Origin: Deltaproteobacteria bacterium
GTDB taxonomy: Bacteria; Desulfobacterota; Desulfobulbia; Desulfobulbales; Desulfurivibrionaceae
Assembly: GCA_021847425.1 (NCBI GenBank)
Contig: JAJZRF010000029.1
Location: 1-40,071 of the forward strand
DNA: 40,071 nt
Direction: 5' to 3'
The position numbers and the translations under genes were made by a program. Of the stretch, positions 1 through 8,377 are shown piece after piece (position 1 is the stretch's first letter; each line of letters opens with the position of its first letter). Below the pieces are notes generated by a model. It was not told where the DNA came from, ran no database searches, and saw nothing but the letters and a program-made list of their open reading frames with translations.

Positions 1-300
1 GAAGAAATAGCCGCAGTGCTTGGTCGCCGGGTAGTTCCAGGAAAAGCAGGAAGGCCGTGCAAGCAAACAGCCGATAATGAGAAGAACACAGAAAAGACTC
101 GTGGAAAAACGTGGTCTGTCCCTGATTAGGGGGCCCGCGGCTACTCAGGAGCGGGTCATCGGTCATCGGGCATGCCCACTGCAATGTGCTGGTGGTGCGT
201 TGCCCGTAACCCGTGACCACTTTCTGCCGGAGAAAGCCGTTATTCCGTGTAAAATCAGTGTGCTCCGGTAAGAAAATTGCAATATCAAGCAAAACGTCAA
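1..300. other. Gene-free left edge
   Basis: No coding region that I can support is visible here. A 64-codon open frame (77-271) has no convincing ribosome-binding site and its translation resembles no family I know. The stretch 408-540, between two repeat elements, is likewise empty. Confidence 0.5.
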
Positions 301-407
301 AATCCCCCCTCGCCCCCCTTTTTCAAAGGGGGAAATAATATGATGCTCCTATTTTCCAAAGGGGGGCTTTGCCTCCCCCTTTGGAAAAAGGGGATTGCGG
401 GGGATTT
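301..407. repeat. C/G-rich inverted-repeat element
   Basis: The left part (301-333) and the right part (374-407) are near-perfect inverted copies of one C- and G-tract-rich unit built around CCCCCTTTG and AAAAAGGGG. An alternative inner hairpin pairs 356-365 with 375-384 over ten bases. The layout is typical of a dispersed palindromic intergenic repeat. No protein is encoded. Whether it folds in RNA or is a passive mobile repeat cannot be told from one copy. Confidence 0.7.
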
Positions 408-540
408 ATTAGTCGATGATACAGCATGTTGCCAGGATGCAATTTCCTAACCGGACAGTGCTGGTGTAAAATATGAAAATAGGGGGACGCCCATGAAAAT
501 ATGCGTTCCCATTCTTTGAACCGCGTCGGGTTAAGCTCCG

Positions 541-614
541 CGAAACCCAACAGTTTTAGTCGCCAAGCAGATCATGCTGCCGTTTTTGTCAACATTCACA
601 CCTGTTGGGTTTCG
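541..614. repeat. Inverted repeat with 12-base perfect arms
   Basis: The arm at 541-552 (CGAAACCCAACA) is the exact reverse complement of 603-614, with 50 bases between. The right copy continues into a GTTCCTCAGCCCAACCT tail, and the left copy has a related tail in the outward direction (AAGCTCCG towards 530). It looks like two head-to-head copies of a short dispersed repeat rather than a gene-regulatory site. Confidence 0.65.
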
Positions 615-670
615 TTCCTCAGCCCAACCTCCCGGGCGTTATTGCCTCTCTGCAATTTCAGGCAAAAAAG

Positions 671-699
671 TTGACATTACCAGTGAACAGCATTGCACT
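671..699 (+). promoter_or_regulatory. Possible sigma-70 promoter for the dodecin gene
   Basis: A perfect -35 box TTGACA (671-676) is followed after 17 bases by TGCACT (694-699), which matches only three of six -10 positions. It lies about 70 bases upstream of the dodecin start in the right orientation. The perfect -35 box and spacing support it; the poor -10 box keeps confidence low. Confidence 0.3.
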
Positions 700-771
700 T
701 AAGAAAGAAGCATGCATAAAATGGCAGAAGTGCAGGAATTCTTTTCACGAACCCAAGCAGAGGAGACAACC

Positions 772-981
772 ATGTCAGGGAGCGTCTACAAAATCATCGA
801 AGTGGTGGGCACCAGCACCGAATCCTGGGAAGCTGCAGCCAAAACGGCAATCGACACGGCGAGCAAGAGCCTGAAGGATCTCCGGGTCGCCGAGATCACC
901 AAGCTGGACATGAAGATCGAAGACGGCAAGGTGACCGCCTACCGGGCCCGGGTTTCGCTTTCTTTCAAGTATCATCCATAA
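772..981 (+). CDS. Dodecin family flavin-binding protein
   Basis: A 69-residue protein beginning MSGSVYKIIEVVGTS and ending with LSFKYHP. The length and the succession of a short strand, one helix (about residues 16-33) and two strands match dodecins. Dodecins assemble into hollow dodecamers that store or buffer flavins (FMN, FAD, riboflavin) in the cytoplasm. The start at 772 is chosen because AGGAG (761-765) lies six bases upstream; the same frame is open further upstream from 712 but lacks such a site. The gene stands alone, with a possible promoter at 671-699. The next gene, a P-type ATPase, starts about 200 bases downstream and has no obvious functional link. The family call rests on the size and the K-E-x-x-G-x-S/T-x-x-S-W-E pattern, which is typical of dodecins. 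Confidence 0.9.
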   Translation: MSGSVYKIIEVVGTSTESWEAAAKTAIDTASKSLKDLRVAEITKLDMKIEDGKVTAYRARVSLSFKYHP

Positions 982-1186
982 CCAGAACAGGCCCAGGGGT
1001 GGGGTCGCCGCCACGCTGGCCATAGCTTGACAGCCCCGCCCCATAAACCAGCCAAGCGGACGCCGCTGATTTATTGAATCAGGTCTGCCCCCCTGAATTC
1101 GGTTGCGGCAGACCTTTGCCGGTCGTCTTCTTTCTCCTGATGATGCCCGGCTGGGTATCTCAGCTTTCGCTTCATTCCGGAGGTGC

Positions 1187-3649
1187 ATGGTCGTGCGCTC
1201 AATGCCAGCAAACAAGAAGGGCCCGGGCATCGCTTCCGCGCCGATTGCCGAAACGCTCGCGATGCTTCAGGTGAACCCAGAGGCAGGCCTGACGCGGGTA
1301 GAGGTGGAGGCCCGTCTGAAGGAGCACGGCTACAACGAAGTGGCCGAGCAAAAGCAGCACCCGATTCTCAACTTCCTCGGGAAATTCTGGGGTGTATCGG
1401 CGTGGATGCTCGAACTGATCATGTTCCTGTCCGCCGTCCTCCGGAAATACTCGGATCTTGCCGTGGTGAGCGCGCTACTGGTTATCAATGCGGTGTTGAG
1501 CTTTATGCAGGAGCGCCGGGCCGCCGGCGTCGTCGATGCGCTGCGGCTCAGGTTACAGGTGAGTGCGCGGGTGCTGCGCGAAGGGAGCTGGCAGGTTATC
1601 CCCGCCCGGGCGCTGGTCCCCGGCGACATTGTCCGCGTGCGTCCCGGCGACATCATCCCGGCGGACGTGAAACTTCTCAGCGGAGCATTGCGTGTTGACC
1701 AGTCGGCCCTCACCGGCGAGTCGCAGGATGTAGACAAGGCCTCCGGCGAAGTGCTCTCGTCGGGGTCCGTCGTCCGCCGGGGCGAGGGCAACGGGGTGGT
1801 AATACTGACCGGGGCGAAGACCTACTTTGGCCGCACCACGGAACTCGTGCAGGAGGCGCGGCCGAAGTTGCACATCGAAGCGGTGGTGGCCAAGGTGGTG
1901 CGTTGGCTCTTCGTCATCGTCGGGGCGCTACTCGGCGTAGTGATCGTCCTGTCGCTGATCCGCGGCGTGCCGCTTCTTGAGATGATCCCGCTCATGCTGG
2001 TCCTGTTGATGAGTGCGGTGCCGGTCGCCCTCCCCGTCATGTTCACGGTCAGCATGGCCTTCGGGGCGAAGGAACTGGCGAAGCGCGGCGTGCTGGTCAC
2101 GCGCCTCAGTGCCGCGGAGGATGCCGCAACGATGGACGTGCTCTGTGCGGACAAAACGGGCACGATCACGATGAACCAGCTGGCTGTCACCGGCGTGATC
2201 CCGCTGGAGCACGCAACGGAAGCCGACGTGCTCTTTGCCGGCGCCCTCGCGTCTCAAGAAGCCAACCAGGACCCGATCGACTTGGCGTTCCTCACTGCGG
2301 CGAAGGAGCGGCATATCTTCGCCGACCTTGCCAAGGTCAGACCAGTCTCCTTCACGCCGTTCGATGCGAAAAACCGGCGGACGGAAGCCGTGGTCGAACA
2401 GAACGGCCAGCAGCTGCGCGTGATGAAAGGCGCCGTGCGCACCGTTGCCCAGGCCTGCGGGCTTCAGCTCCCGGCGATCGAGGCCTTGGAGGCGCAGGTG
2501 CATGAATCGGCGCTGAAGGGCTATCGCACCCTGGCGGTGGCGCGGGGTCCCGAGACAGGCCCCCTCGCCTTGGTCGGCTTGGTGAGCTTGTATGATCCGC
2601 CGCGACCGGAGGCAAAGCAGCTCATCGCGACACTGCACGACCTCGGCGTTTCAGTGAAGATGCTCTCCGGCGATGCCCTGGCCGTCGCAAGTGAAATCGC
2701 GCACGGAGTCGGGTTGCCGAACATCCGGCGGGTGGCGGACCTGAAGGCGGCGAGCGCTCTGGCCAACAAGGAGCCGGTTGACTTGTTGGCCAGTGTCGAT
2801 GGCTACGCCGAAGTATATCCCGAAGACAAATACATCGTGGTCCAGCACCTGCAGGGAACGGGGCATGTGACCGGCATGACGGGCGACGGCGTCAACGATG
2901 CGCCCGCGCTGCGCCAGGCAGAAGTGGGGATTGCCGTCAGCACCGCCACCGACATTGCCAAGGGAGCCGCGAGCGTCGTTTTGACCGAACCAGGGCTGAC
3001 GAACATCGTCTCCCTGGTCGAGCAAGGGCGGACCATCTACCAACGCATTCTGACGTGGGTCATCAACAAGATCAGCCGGACGATCCTGAAGGCGGCCTTC
3101 GTGGCCATCGCCTTCGTGGTGACCGGCAAGTTCGTCGTTTCCGCCTTTGCCATGCTGCTGCTGGTCTTTATGACGGACTTCGCAAAGATCGCCCTTGCCA
3201 CCGACCATGTTCAGCCGTCCAAAAAACCGGAGACGTGGAACATCGGGGGCTTCATCACCGTATCCGTGGTGCTGGGCGTGGCGATGGTCGCGGAGGCGCT
3301 CTTCCTCTTGTGGGTCGGCTGGCTACGTTTCGGCTTGGCGACCAACAACAATGGGCTCTACACCTTCAGCTTCCTGACGCTGCTCTACTTTGCCGTATTC
3401 TCCATCGTGTCCGCGCGGGAGCGCCACTGGTTCTGGACGACGATGCCCAGCAAGACCCTCATGGGGGCCCTCATGGCGGATGCGTTCGCAGGCACCGTCC
3501 TGACCTTCGCAGGTCTCCCGGGACTCATGCCATTGCCTTGGTGGCAGACGCTCGTGATTTTCGCCTATGCGATGGCCTCCTGCCTTGTCGTGAACGACGC
3601 CATGAAGGTCGCAATGATCAAATGGCGCGTTCCCGCAGCAGTGGCATAG
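1187..3649 (+). CDS. P-type ATPase, plasma-membrane proton-efflux type (P3A-like)
   Basis: An 820-residue cation-pumping ATPase of the inner membrane. Visible hallmarks are the actuator motif TGES (176-179), the phosphorylation motif DKTGT with Asp322, and the hinge motif GDGVNDAP (566-573). About ten hydrophobic segments are arranged in the usual 2-2-6 pattern, including a PVALP motif in the helix before the phosphorylation site. The overall length and the absence of N-terminal metal-binding CxxC motifs fit the fungal/plant-like H+-ATPase subfamily rather than heavy-metal pumps. The transported ion cannot be proved from sequence. The frame is open from 1103, but a GGAGG (1179-1183) sits just upstream of ATG 1187. 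GTG 1193 has better spacing and ATG 1202 is also possible, so the exact start is uncertain. It appears to be monocistronic. Confidence 0.93.
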   Translation: MVVRSMPANKKGPGIASAPIAETLAMLQVNPEAGLTRVEVEARLKEHGYNEVAEQKQHPILNFLGKFWGVSAWMLELIMFLSAVLRKYSDLAVVSALLVINAVLSFMQERRAAGVVDALRLRLQVSARVLREGSWQVIPARALVPGDIVRVRPGDIIPADVKLLSGALRVDQSALTGESQDVDKASGEVLSSGSVVRRGEGNGVVILTGAKTYFGRTTELVQEARPKLHIEAVVAKVVRWLFVIVGALLGVVIVLSLIRGVPLLEMIPLMLVLLMSAVPVALPVMFTVSMAFGAKELAKRGVLVTRLSAAEDAATMDVLCADKTGTITMNQLAVTGVIPLEHATEADVLFAGALASQEANQDPIDLAFLTAAKERHIFADLAKVRPVSFTPFDAKNRRTEAVVEQNGQQLRVMKGAVRTVAQACGLQLPAIEALEAQVHESALKGYRTLAVARGPETGPLALVGLVSLYDPPRPEAKQLIATLHDLGVSVKMLSGDALAVASEIAHGVGLPNIRRVADLKAASALANKEPVDLLASVDGYAEVYPEDKYIVVQHLQGTGHVTGMTGDGVNDAPALRQAEVGIAVSTATDIAKGAASVVLTEPGLTNIVSLVEQGRTIYQRILTWVINKISRTILKAAFVAIAFVVTGKFVVSAFAMLLLVFMTDFAKIALATDHVQPSKKPETWNIGGFITVSVVLGVAMVAEALFLLWVGWLRFGLATNNNGLYTFSFLTLLYFAVFSIVSARERHWFWTTMPSKTLMGALMADAFAGTVLTFAGLPGLMPLPWWQTLVIFAYAMASCLVVNDAMKVAMIKWRVPAAVA

Positions 3650-3695
3650 ATTGCTGGCCGAGCAGGGTCCGCAAAAGACAAGGTTCGGACTGTAA

Positions 3696-4379
3696 TCAAC
3701 ATTCTACCTGCGACCAGAGTTCCGGATCGACAACGCCTATTTTCACGGCATAGCGCACCAAGGCCATGGGATCGTGAATATCGAGCTTTTTGACGATATT
3801 GGAACGATGTTTTTCCACGGTGCGCGGACTCAGGAAGAGCATCTGGGCTATATCCTTTGTCGTATGTCCTTCGACCACGAGGCGAAAAATCTGCTGTTCC
3901 CGCTCGGACAGGCTGTCATAACCCGTAACGCCGAGATCATGCACAGATTTGGGAGACAAGAATTTCATGATCACCGCGGTATTGAGTTTTGCGCTCAAAA
4001 AATAGTGGCCGGCGGCCGCCTTCTGAATGGCCAAAATAACATCATCGCCGGAATCGGTTTTTAAGACATAGCCGACAGCGCCCGAGGCAAGCGCTTGGTA
4101 GACATAAGCCTCCTTGTCGTACATGGAAAAAATCACCACCTTACTCTCCGGGGACACCTCTTTGAGCAAGGGCACCGCCTCAAGCCCGTTCAGCCCGGGC
4201 ATGCCGATATCCAGAAGGATGACCTCGGGCCTCGCTTGCTTGGCTTTCTGCACCACATCCTTGCCGTCAAAAGCCTCGCCCACCAGCTCCATCGCCGGAT
4301 GATCCAGAAGAAGCTGACGGATGCCATCACGGACAATGACATGATCATCCGCCACCATAACCTTCAGTTTACCATTCAT
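3696..4379 (-). CDS. NarL/FixJ-family response regulator
   Basis: A 227-residue two-component regulator. Residues 5-120 form a receiver domain with the acidic pair DD (11-12), the phospho-acceptor Asp57 in LLDIGMPG and a conserved Lys in VLKTD. The C-terminal 65 residues are a LuxR-type helix-turn-helix (SEREQQIFRLVVEGHTTKDI followed by SPRTVEKHRSNI), so it should bind DNA as a dimer when phosphorylated. Its ATG lies inside the last codons of the upstream sensor kinase: the two genes overlap by 11 bases, so they are almost certainly co-translated and form a cognate pair. Its target genes are not evident here. Confidence 0.95.
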   Translation of the reverse strand: MNGKLKVMVADDHVIVRDGIRQLLLDHPAMELVGEAFDGKDVVQKAKQARPEVILLDIGMPGLNGLEAVPLLKEVSPESKVVIFSMYDKEAYVYQALASGAVGYVLKTDSGDDVILAIQKAAAGHYFLSAKLNTAVIMKFLSPKSVHDLGVTGYDSLSEREQQIFRLVVEGHTTKDIAQMLFLSPRTVEKHRSNIVKKLDIHDPMALVRYAVKIGVVDPELWSQVEC

Positions 4380-6897
4380 GATATAACTCCACCAATGCGT
4401 TATCGCCTATCCTGGAAACAGAAGATGCCTCTTGTCCCCGATCCAACCATCTCACCTCCGCACGGATTTTTGTCCCTCCCCCGAGACATGAACGAACAGC
4501 AAGACTTCCGCCGATCGCCAGCATCCTTTCACGCATGCTCCGCAAGCCCAGGCCACCATGGGTTCCCAAGGGCGGCTCAGCCGGTTTCTCCGGCTCAAAT
4601 CCACGGCCATCGTCTACAACAGTCACTATGAGCGAGGGATAGCTGAATATCAAACGAACGAAGACAGTACTCGCTCCGGCGTGTTTGCCGATATTGGTGA
4701 GGCTCTCCTGAACCAGACGATAGAGGGCGATTTCATATTCAGGCGGTATTTTTCTCTGCGCGCCTGATATTTTCATGGAGGCTTGGATCGTTGGATAACG
4801 GCCGGCAAAATCCTGCAGTCCCCATTCCAAAGCCGGCACAAATCCCAGATTGTCAAGCAGGTCGGGCCTGAGCCTGTTTGTGGCCCCGCGAATAGCAGCC
4901 CCTATTATGTCGACAAGCTCACTGATTTTCATGAGCTCCGGGGCATTGCCTGCTTCGGGAGAGATGCTTTTTTTCTGAAGAGAGTCCACCTGCTGGCGCA
5001 GAGAAAGCAGAATAACCCCGAATTCATCGTGCAAATCGGCGGCGATTCGTTTTTGTTCTTCCTCCGCCGACTCGATTATCCGCAGGGAAAGATGCCGGAT
5101 TTTTTCTTCCGCAAGTTTTACCTGTGTCATATCACGGTGCATGCAGTGCATGAATTCAGCGCCGTTGAAGAAGATCAGTTTCCCCCGGCATTCGATAAAA
5201 TTTGTCCGGCCATCTGGACGCAACCAGGAATACAGCCCAACACACCGATTACCCCCGAAAGAACACAGGGAGGGGTTGTGAGTCTCCCGGCTCATTATTT
5301 TCTGCTTGTTTTCCTTCAGGGTTTTTATATCGGCACAAGCAAGCAGCTCTTCTTTACTGCGCCCCGCCAACTCCAGATAGCTCTCATTGCAGTCGACAAT
5401 CTTTTGCTCCCCGCCCGCCTCGGATATTTCGTAGATGCTGACTCCATCGGTACTGGTCTCAAAAAACGTGCGATACCGGGATTCCGACTCCTGCAACCTG
5501 TCGAGGATTTCCATATAGGGTGTGGTGTCCTCGGCAATACCGACCTCCCGGTATTTCTTGCCGGTCTGATCGCAAACCATAAACGCCTTGGTACGAATCC
5601 AACGGATGGCTCCGTCCGGGCGGATTATCCGGAACTCAAGACCTTGCTCTCGGGTCTTCCGGGAAAAAAGCTTTTCCCGCATCCTGCCGATGTCCTCCGG
5701 ATGTACGGCATCAAGCCAGGAGTCAGGATTTAAATAAAGACTTTCGCTGGGTCTCCCCCAGATCTTTTTATAGGCTGGGCTGACATACAGCACCTGCTCG
5801 TCGGTCAGGTCTCGAATCCAGAAAACGCTGTTGATATTCTCCGCTATCTGCCGGAAACGCTCCTCGCTTTCACGAAGCTCCGCCTCGGTTTCCTTTTGAT
5901 TTTCAATGGACTCAACCAATTCGGCAACCTTCTCCTCCACCTCCCTGGCCTGCTCGGCAATCTTCTTTTCCTGATCGGCGCAGGCCTTCCACAGTGCATC
6001 CTGTGTTTCTTGCAGCTCGACAGTCCGCTCCGCAATCAACTGTTCCAATCTCGCCTGGTATTGCACCAGTGCCGTCTCAGCCTGCTTGCGGGCCGTGATG
6101 TCGTGGACGATTCCGAGCAGACCTATCGATTTCCCCTCGTCGGAAACCACCGGGGATTTCACCGTATAAACTATATATTCTTTCCCGTCCGCCAGATAAC
6201 ACTCTTCCAACCCTTCCGACTTGCCGGAAGAAAGTATCCGACTGTCGTCCGCCCTGTATTTTTCAGCAAGATTCCTGGGGAAAAAATCGAAATCCGACTT
6301 GCCGGCTATCTCATCGGGAGAAACGCCCAGGTCACTGGCAAGATTCTTATTGCAGTACAGATATCGTGACTCGGAATCCTTCAGGAAAATCTTCTCCGGA
6401 AGATTTTCGAGCAGCAGCCGGTGAAAGATTTCCTTTCTCCTGGTTTCATCAAGCAATCGCTTCATCGGGGTTACCTCAACAACCACAACCCCTATTCCGG
6501 CAATTTCGCCGTTGCAATCAGGAACGGGAAACAGGGAATGCATCCAGTGGCGCACAATTCCAGGCTGCTCCGGTGTTTCGCCGCAGATATCTCTGTTGAG
6601 GATCGCCTCGCCGGTCGTCAACACCCTCCGGAGTCCCTCTTCCACTTCCCGGCCAACGGCAGCGGGATTTTCCTCGCTGATGCATCCGCCGAGGGGGGCT
6701 GCAACGCTGCAGCCGGCAAACTCGGCAAAGGTCTTGTTTATTTTGACATACCGCAATTCCCTGTCGAACAGGCCAAGCCCGACCGGCGCCTCCACAAAAA
6801 AAGCATCCATGCCCGCGGAGAGTAAAGCACAACGAGCCTCCAGCTCGCGCAGCCGTTGTGCCAGTTCCGCATAGGTCGGTTTTCCGTCCATGGACAT
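4369..6897 (-). CDS. Soluble multi-PAS sensor histidine kinase (NarX/HisKA_3 type)
   Basis: An 842-residue cytoplasmic kinase without transmembrane helices. Four PAS-like modules lie at about 15-135, 155-270, 345-465 and 470-595, with a long coiled coil (about 270-345) between the second and third. The dimerisation/phosphorylation domain has the HisKA_3 signature DLHDEFG with His623, followed by a HATPase_c domain with DDGRGFEP and GGLGLRSMRER. This class pairs with NarL-type regulators, and the overlapping gene downstream is exactly that. The frame opens at 6903, but there GGAGG touches the ATG; ATG 6897 has seven bases of spacing and is preferred. The ligand sensed is unknown. The last PAS domain carries two cysteines in its variable loop. 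Confidence 0.93.
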   Translation of the reverse strand: MSMDGKPTYAELAQRLRELEARCALLSAGMDAFFVEAPVGLGLFDRELRYVKINKTFAEFAGCSVAAPLGGCISEENPAAVGREVEEGLRRVLTTGEAILNRDICGETPEQPGIVRHWMHSLFPVPDCNGEIAGIGVVVVEVTPMKRLLDETRRKEIFHRLLLENLPEKIFLKDSESRYLYCNKNLASDLGVSPDEIAGKSDFDFFPRNLAEKYRADDSRILSSGKSEGLEECYLADGKEYIVYTVKSPVVSDEGKSIGLLGIVHDITARKQAETALVQYQARLEQLIAERTVELQETQDALWKACADQEKKIAEQAREVEEKVAELVESIENQKETEAELRESEERFRQIAENINSVFWIRDLTDEQVLYVSPAYKKIWGRPSESLYLNPDSWLDAVHPEDIGRMREKLFSRKTREQGLEFRIIRPDGAIRWIRTKAFMVCDQTGKKYREVGIAEDTTPYMEILDRLQESESRYRTFFETSTDGVSIYEISEAGGEQKIVDCNESYLELAGRSKEELLACADIKTLKENKQKIMSRETHNPSLCSFGGNRCVGLYSWLRPDGRTNFIECRGKLIFFNGAEFMHCMHRDMTQVKLAEEKIRHLSLRIIESAEEEQKRIAADLHDEFGVILLSLRQQVDSLQKKSISPEAGNAPELMKISELVDIIGAAIRGATNRLRPDLLDNLGFVPALEWGLQDFAGRYPTIQASMKISGAQRKIPPEYEIALYRLVQESLTNIGKHAGASTVFVRLIFSYPSLIVTVVDDGRGFEPEKPAEPPLGTHGGLGLRSMRERMLAIGGSLAVRSCLGGGTKIRAEVRWLDRGQEASSVSRIGDNALVELYHEW

Positions 6898-7203
6898 CCT
6901 CATGCCTCCGAGAGGGAAACTGTGACAACATTTCCTGACCCCATTAAAAATGGTGTGGAATAATAATTACGTTGTCAAGAAGAATTACGCGACAAAATTG
7001 CTCAAAAAGACAGGGGATTCATAACCGTTTCTTTGTTTACCACCTATCGCCCCTGCAGTTTTTCCCCAGCAGAAATACGTATTCCCTCGTATTGTTTTTT
7101 GCTTCCGTCGTTCTTTAGAATCAAATCATAATCCAACCCAGCACCCGAGTATTCACCCAAAAATTACAAGGTTAAACCGCAGCCACTTACGGGAGGAGAG
7201 TAA
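6898..7203. other. Divergent intergenic region
   Basis: About 300 A/T-richer bases separate the minus-strand sensor kinase from the plus-strand small Cys-protein gene, so promoters for both directions should lie here. I see no convincing sigma-70 or sigma-54 match, no strong hairpin and no gene. The right end holds a very strong ribosome-binding site (GGGAGGAGAG, 7191-7200). Confidence 0.4.
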
Positions 7204-7524
7204 ATGTGTCCCGAGAATCAGCAACAATATCTGTTCACCATGCGCCTTTTCGGCCTATTCCTCAAATGCCCCTTTCGCGAAGCAACCGCTGACTGCCCCT
7301 TCATTGATGTCCGCAAGCTGGGTAACCTGGAACTAAAGTTCCAGCTGGCCGAAAAAATGGCCAGTCACCCCAGATTCCGGGAGGATATCTGCAATACCCA
7401 TGAGGCGTGTTACCGGGAACGCATGCGGCAGGTGGTCAAGGTGTGCCGGGGCAGATCCGCTACGCCGGCAAGCCAAAGGACAAACCCCCTATTATCCCAT
7501 CATGCGGCCATGGGCCGGCCCTAA
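7204..7524 (+). CDS. Small cysteine-containing protein of unknown function
   Basis: A 106-residue protein that I cannot assign to a named family. The GGGAGGAGAG ribosome-binding site three bases before the ATG argues strongly that it is real. Residues 10-82 look like a compact domain with patterns CPF (22-24), DCPF (30-33), C63 and HEACYRER (66-73). The four inner cysteines could bind a metal. The last 25 residues are low-complexity and may be non-conserved. The gene ends ten bases before cheR and is the first gene of the chemosensory cluster, so a role linked to the receptor or to CheR is possible but unproved. There is no signal peptide and no membrane segment. Confidence 0.7.
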   Translation: MCPENQQQYLFTMRLFGLFLKCPFREATADCPFIDVRKLGNLELKFQLAEKMASHPRFREDICNTHEACYRERMRQVVKVCRGRSATPASQRTNPLLSHHAAMGRP

Positions 7525-7533
7525 GGAACTAAC

Positions 7534-8142
7534 ATGGCCTTCAGCTTTTTCATGCGCGACCAGCCGACCCTTGAGCACGCCGTTGACCAGATGATCCCCT
7601 ATGCCAGCGGCAGAAGCAGGATCAGAATCTGGGACGCGGGCTGCGCCCTTGGCCAGGAGACCTATACCCTGGCCATGATCCTGGCCGAAAAAATGAACCG
7701 TTTCGCCTTCAAGAACGTTCAGCTCGACGCCACCGATCATGACAGCGACAACCGTTTCGGCGATGTGATCAGTGCGGGAATCTACCCCCAGAATGAACTG
7801 CAGCGAACGCCCCGGAATCTGCTGGCCAAGTATTTCGAGCCTGCCCCCAATCAGGGCTATTCCCGGGTCAAGGACGAGCTGCGCAGCCGGGTGCGGTTCC
7901 AGTACCACGACCTGCTTTCCCTTAAACCCCTGGGGCCCGATTACTGCCTGGTGATCTGCAAGAATGTGCTCCTGCATTTCCAACCAGGGGAACGGGTGGA
8001 GGTGTTCAGGATGTTTCACCGGGCCTTGGCGCCTGGCGGCTATCTGGCCAACGAAAACACCCAGAAGCTGCCCCAGGAGGTGGCCCATCTTTTCACCCAG
8101 GTGGCGCCCGATGCCCAAGTCTACAAAAAGACAGGAAGCTGA
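7534..8142 (+). CDS. cheR: CheR-type MCP methyltransferase, minimal form
   Basis: A 202-residue SAM-dependent methyltransferase of the CheR family, which methylates glutamates on chemoreceptors. The SAM-binding motif is DAGCALGQETYTLAM (35-49). The CheR-specific segment with AGIYP (81-85) and a run of LLAKYF follows, then CKNVLLHF and LAPGGYL in the positions expected for the CheR catalytic core. The usual N-terminal all-helical domain (roughly 70-80 residues) is missing, so the protein is shorter than classical CheR of about 270-290 residues. It sits directly upstream of a chemoreceptor gene, its probable substrate. No CheB methylesterase is found in the window. The C-terminus also lacks a receptor-tethering extension. 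Confidence 0.85.
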   Translation: MAFSFFMRDQPTLEHAVDQMIPYASGRSRIRIWDAGCALGQETYTLAMILAEKMNRFAFKNVQLDATDHDSDNRFGDVISAGIYPQNELQRTPRNLLAKYFEPAPNQGYSRVKDELRSRVRFQYHDLLSLKPLGPDYCLVICKNVLLHFQPGERVEVFRMFHRALAPGGYLANENTQKLPQEVAHLFTQVAPDAQVYKKTGS

Positions 8143-8146
8143 GCGC

Positions 8147-8296
8147 ATGAAGGTCATGCAACTTGCCAGGAACCCAGCCATTTACACCTGCAACAGTTAC
8201 CTGCTCCGGGGAGACTGGCATGAACACCTGCAACAACCAGAAAAAACAACAAAATATCCCGTGAAAGAAAATCAGCCACGGGAAACAAGGCCATGA
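8147..8296 (+). pseudogene. Probable remnant of an MBL-fold hydrolase gene (N-terminus only)
   Basis: A 49-codon frame starts four bases after cheR with an AGGA upstream. Its first 24 residues (MKVMQLARNPAIYTCN, then SYLLRGDW) strongly recall the N-terminus of metallo-beta-lactamase-fold hydrolases, where NP-x-x-Y-x-C-N-S-Y-L is followed by GDWN and the strand leading to the metal site. After residue 24 the similarity stops: the rest is hydrophilic with no HxHxDH motif, and the frame ends at 8296. I read it as a deletion remnant. The family assignment is from memory and over a short stretch, so it is tentative; a genuine 49-residue peptide is the alternative. Confidence 0.4.
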
Positions 8297-8377
8297 GGGA
8301 GGTGCCACACGGGCCATTGTCGGGCGAGTTCTTGGTAATCACAGTCCATACATCACTAAACAGGGAGGATGCGCACC

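Noticed and set aside
77-271. A 64-codon frame at the left edge
   Set aside because: It has no convincing ribosome-binding site, an unusual composition and no recognisable domain.
8200-8377. Cyclic di-GMP (GEMM) riboswitch before the MCP gene
   Set aside because: A small CCCGTG/CACGGG hairpin and a few GGA motifs are present, but the conserved GEMM core (GCAAAGCC-type segment) is not.
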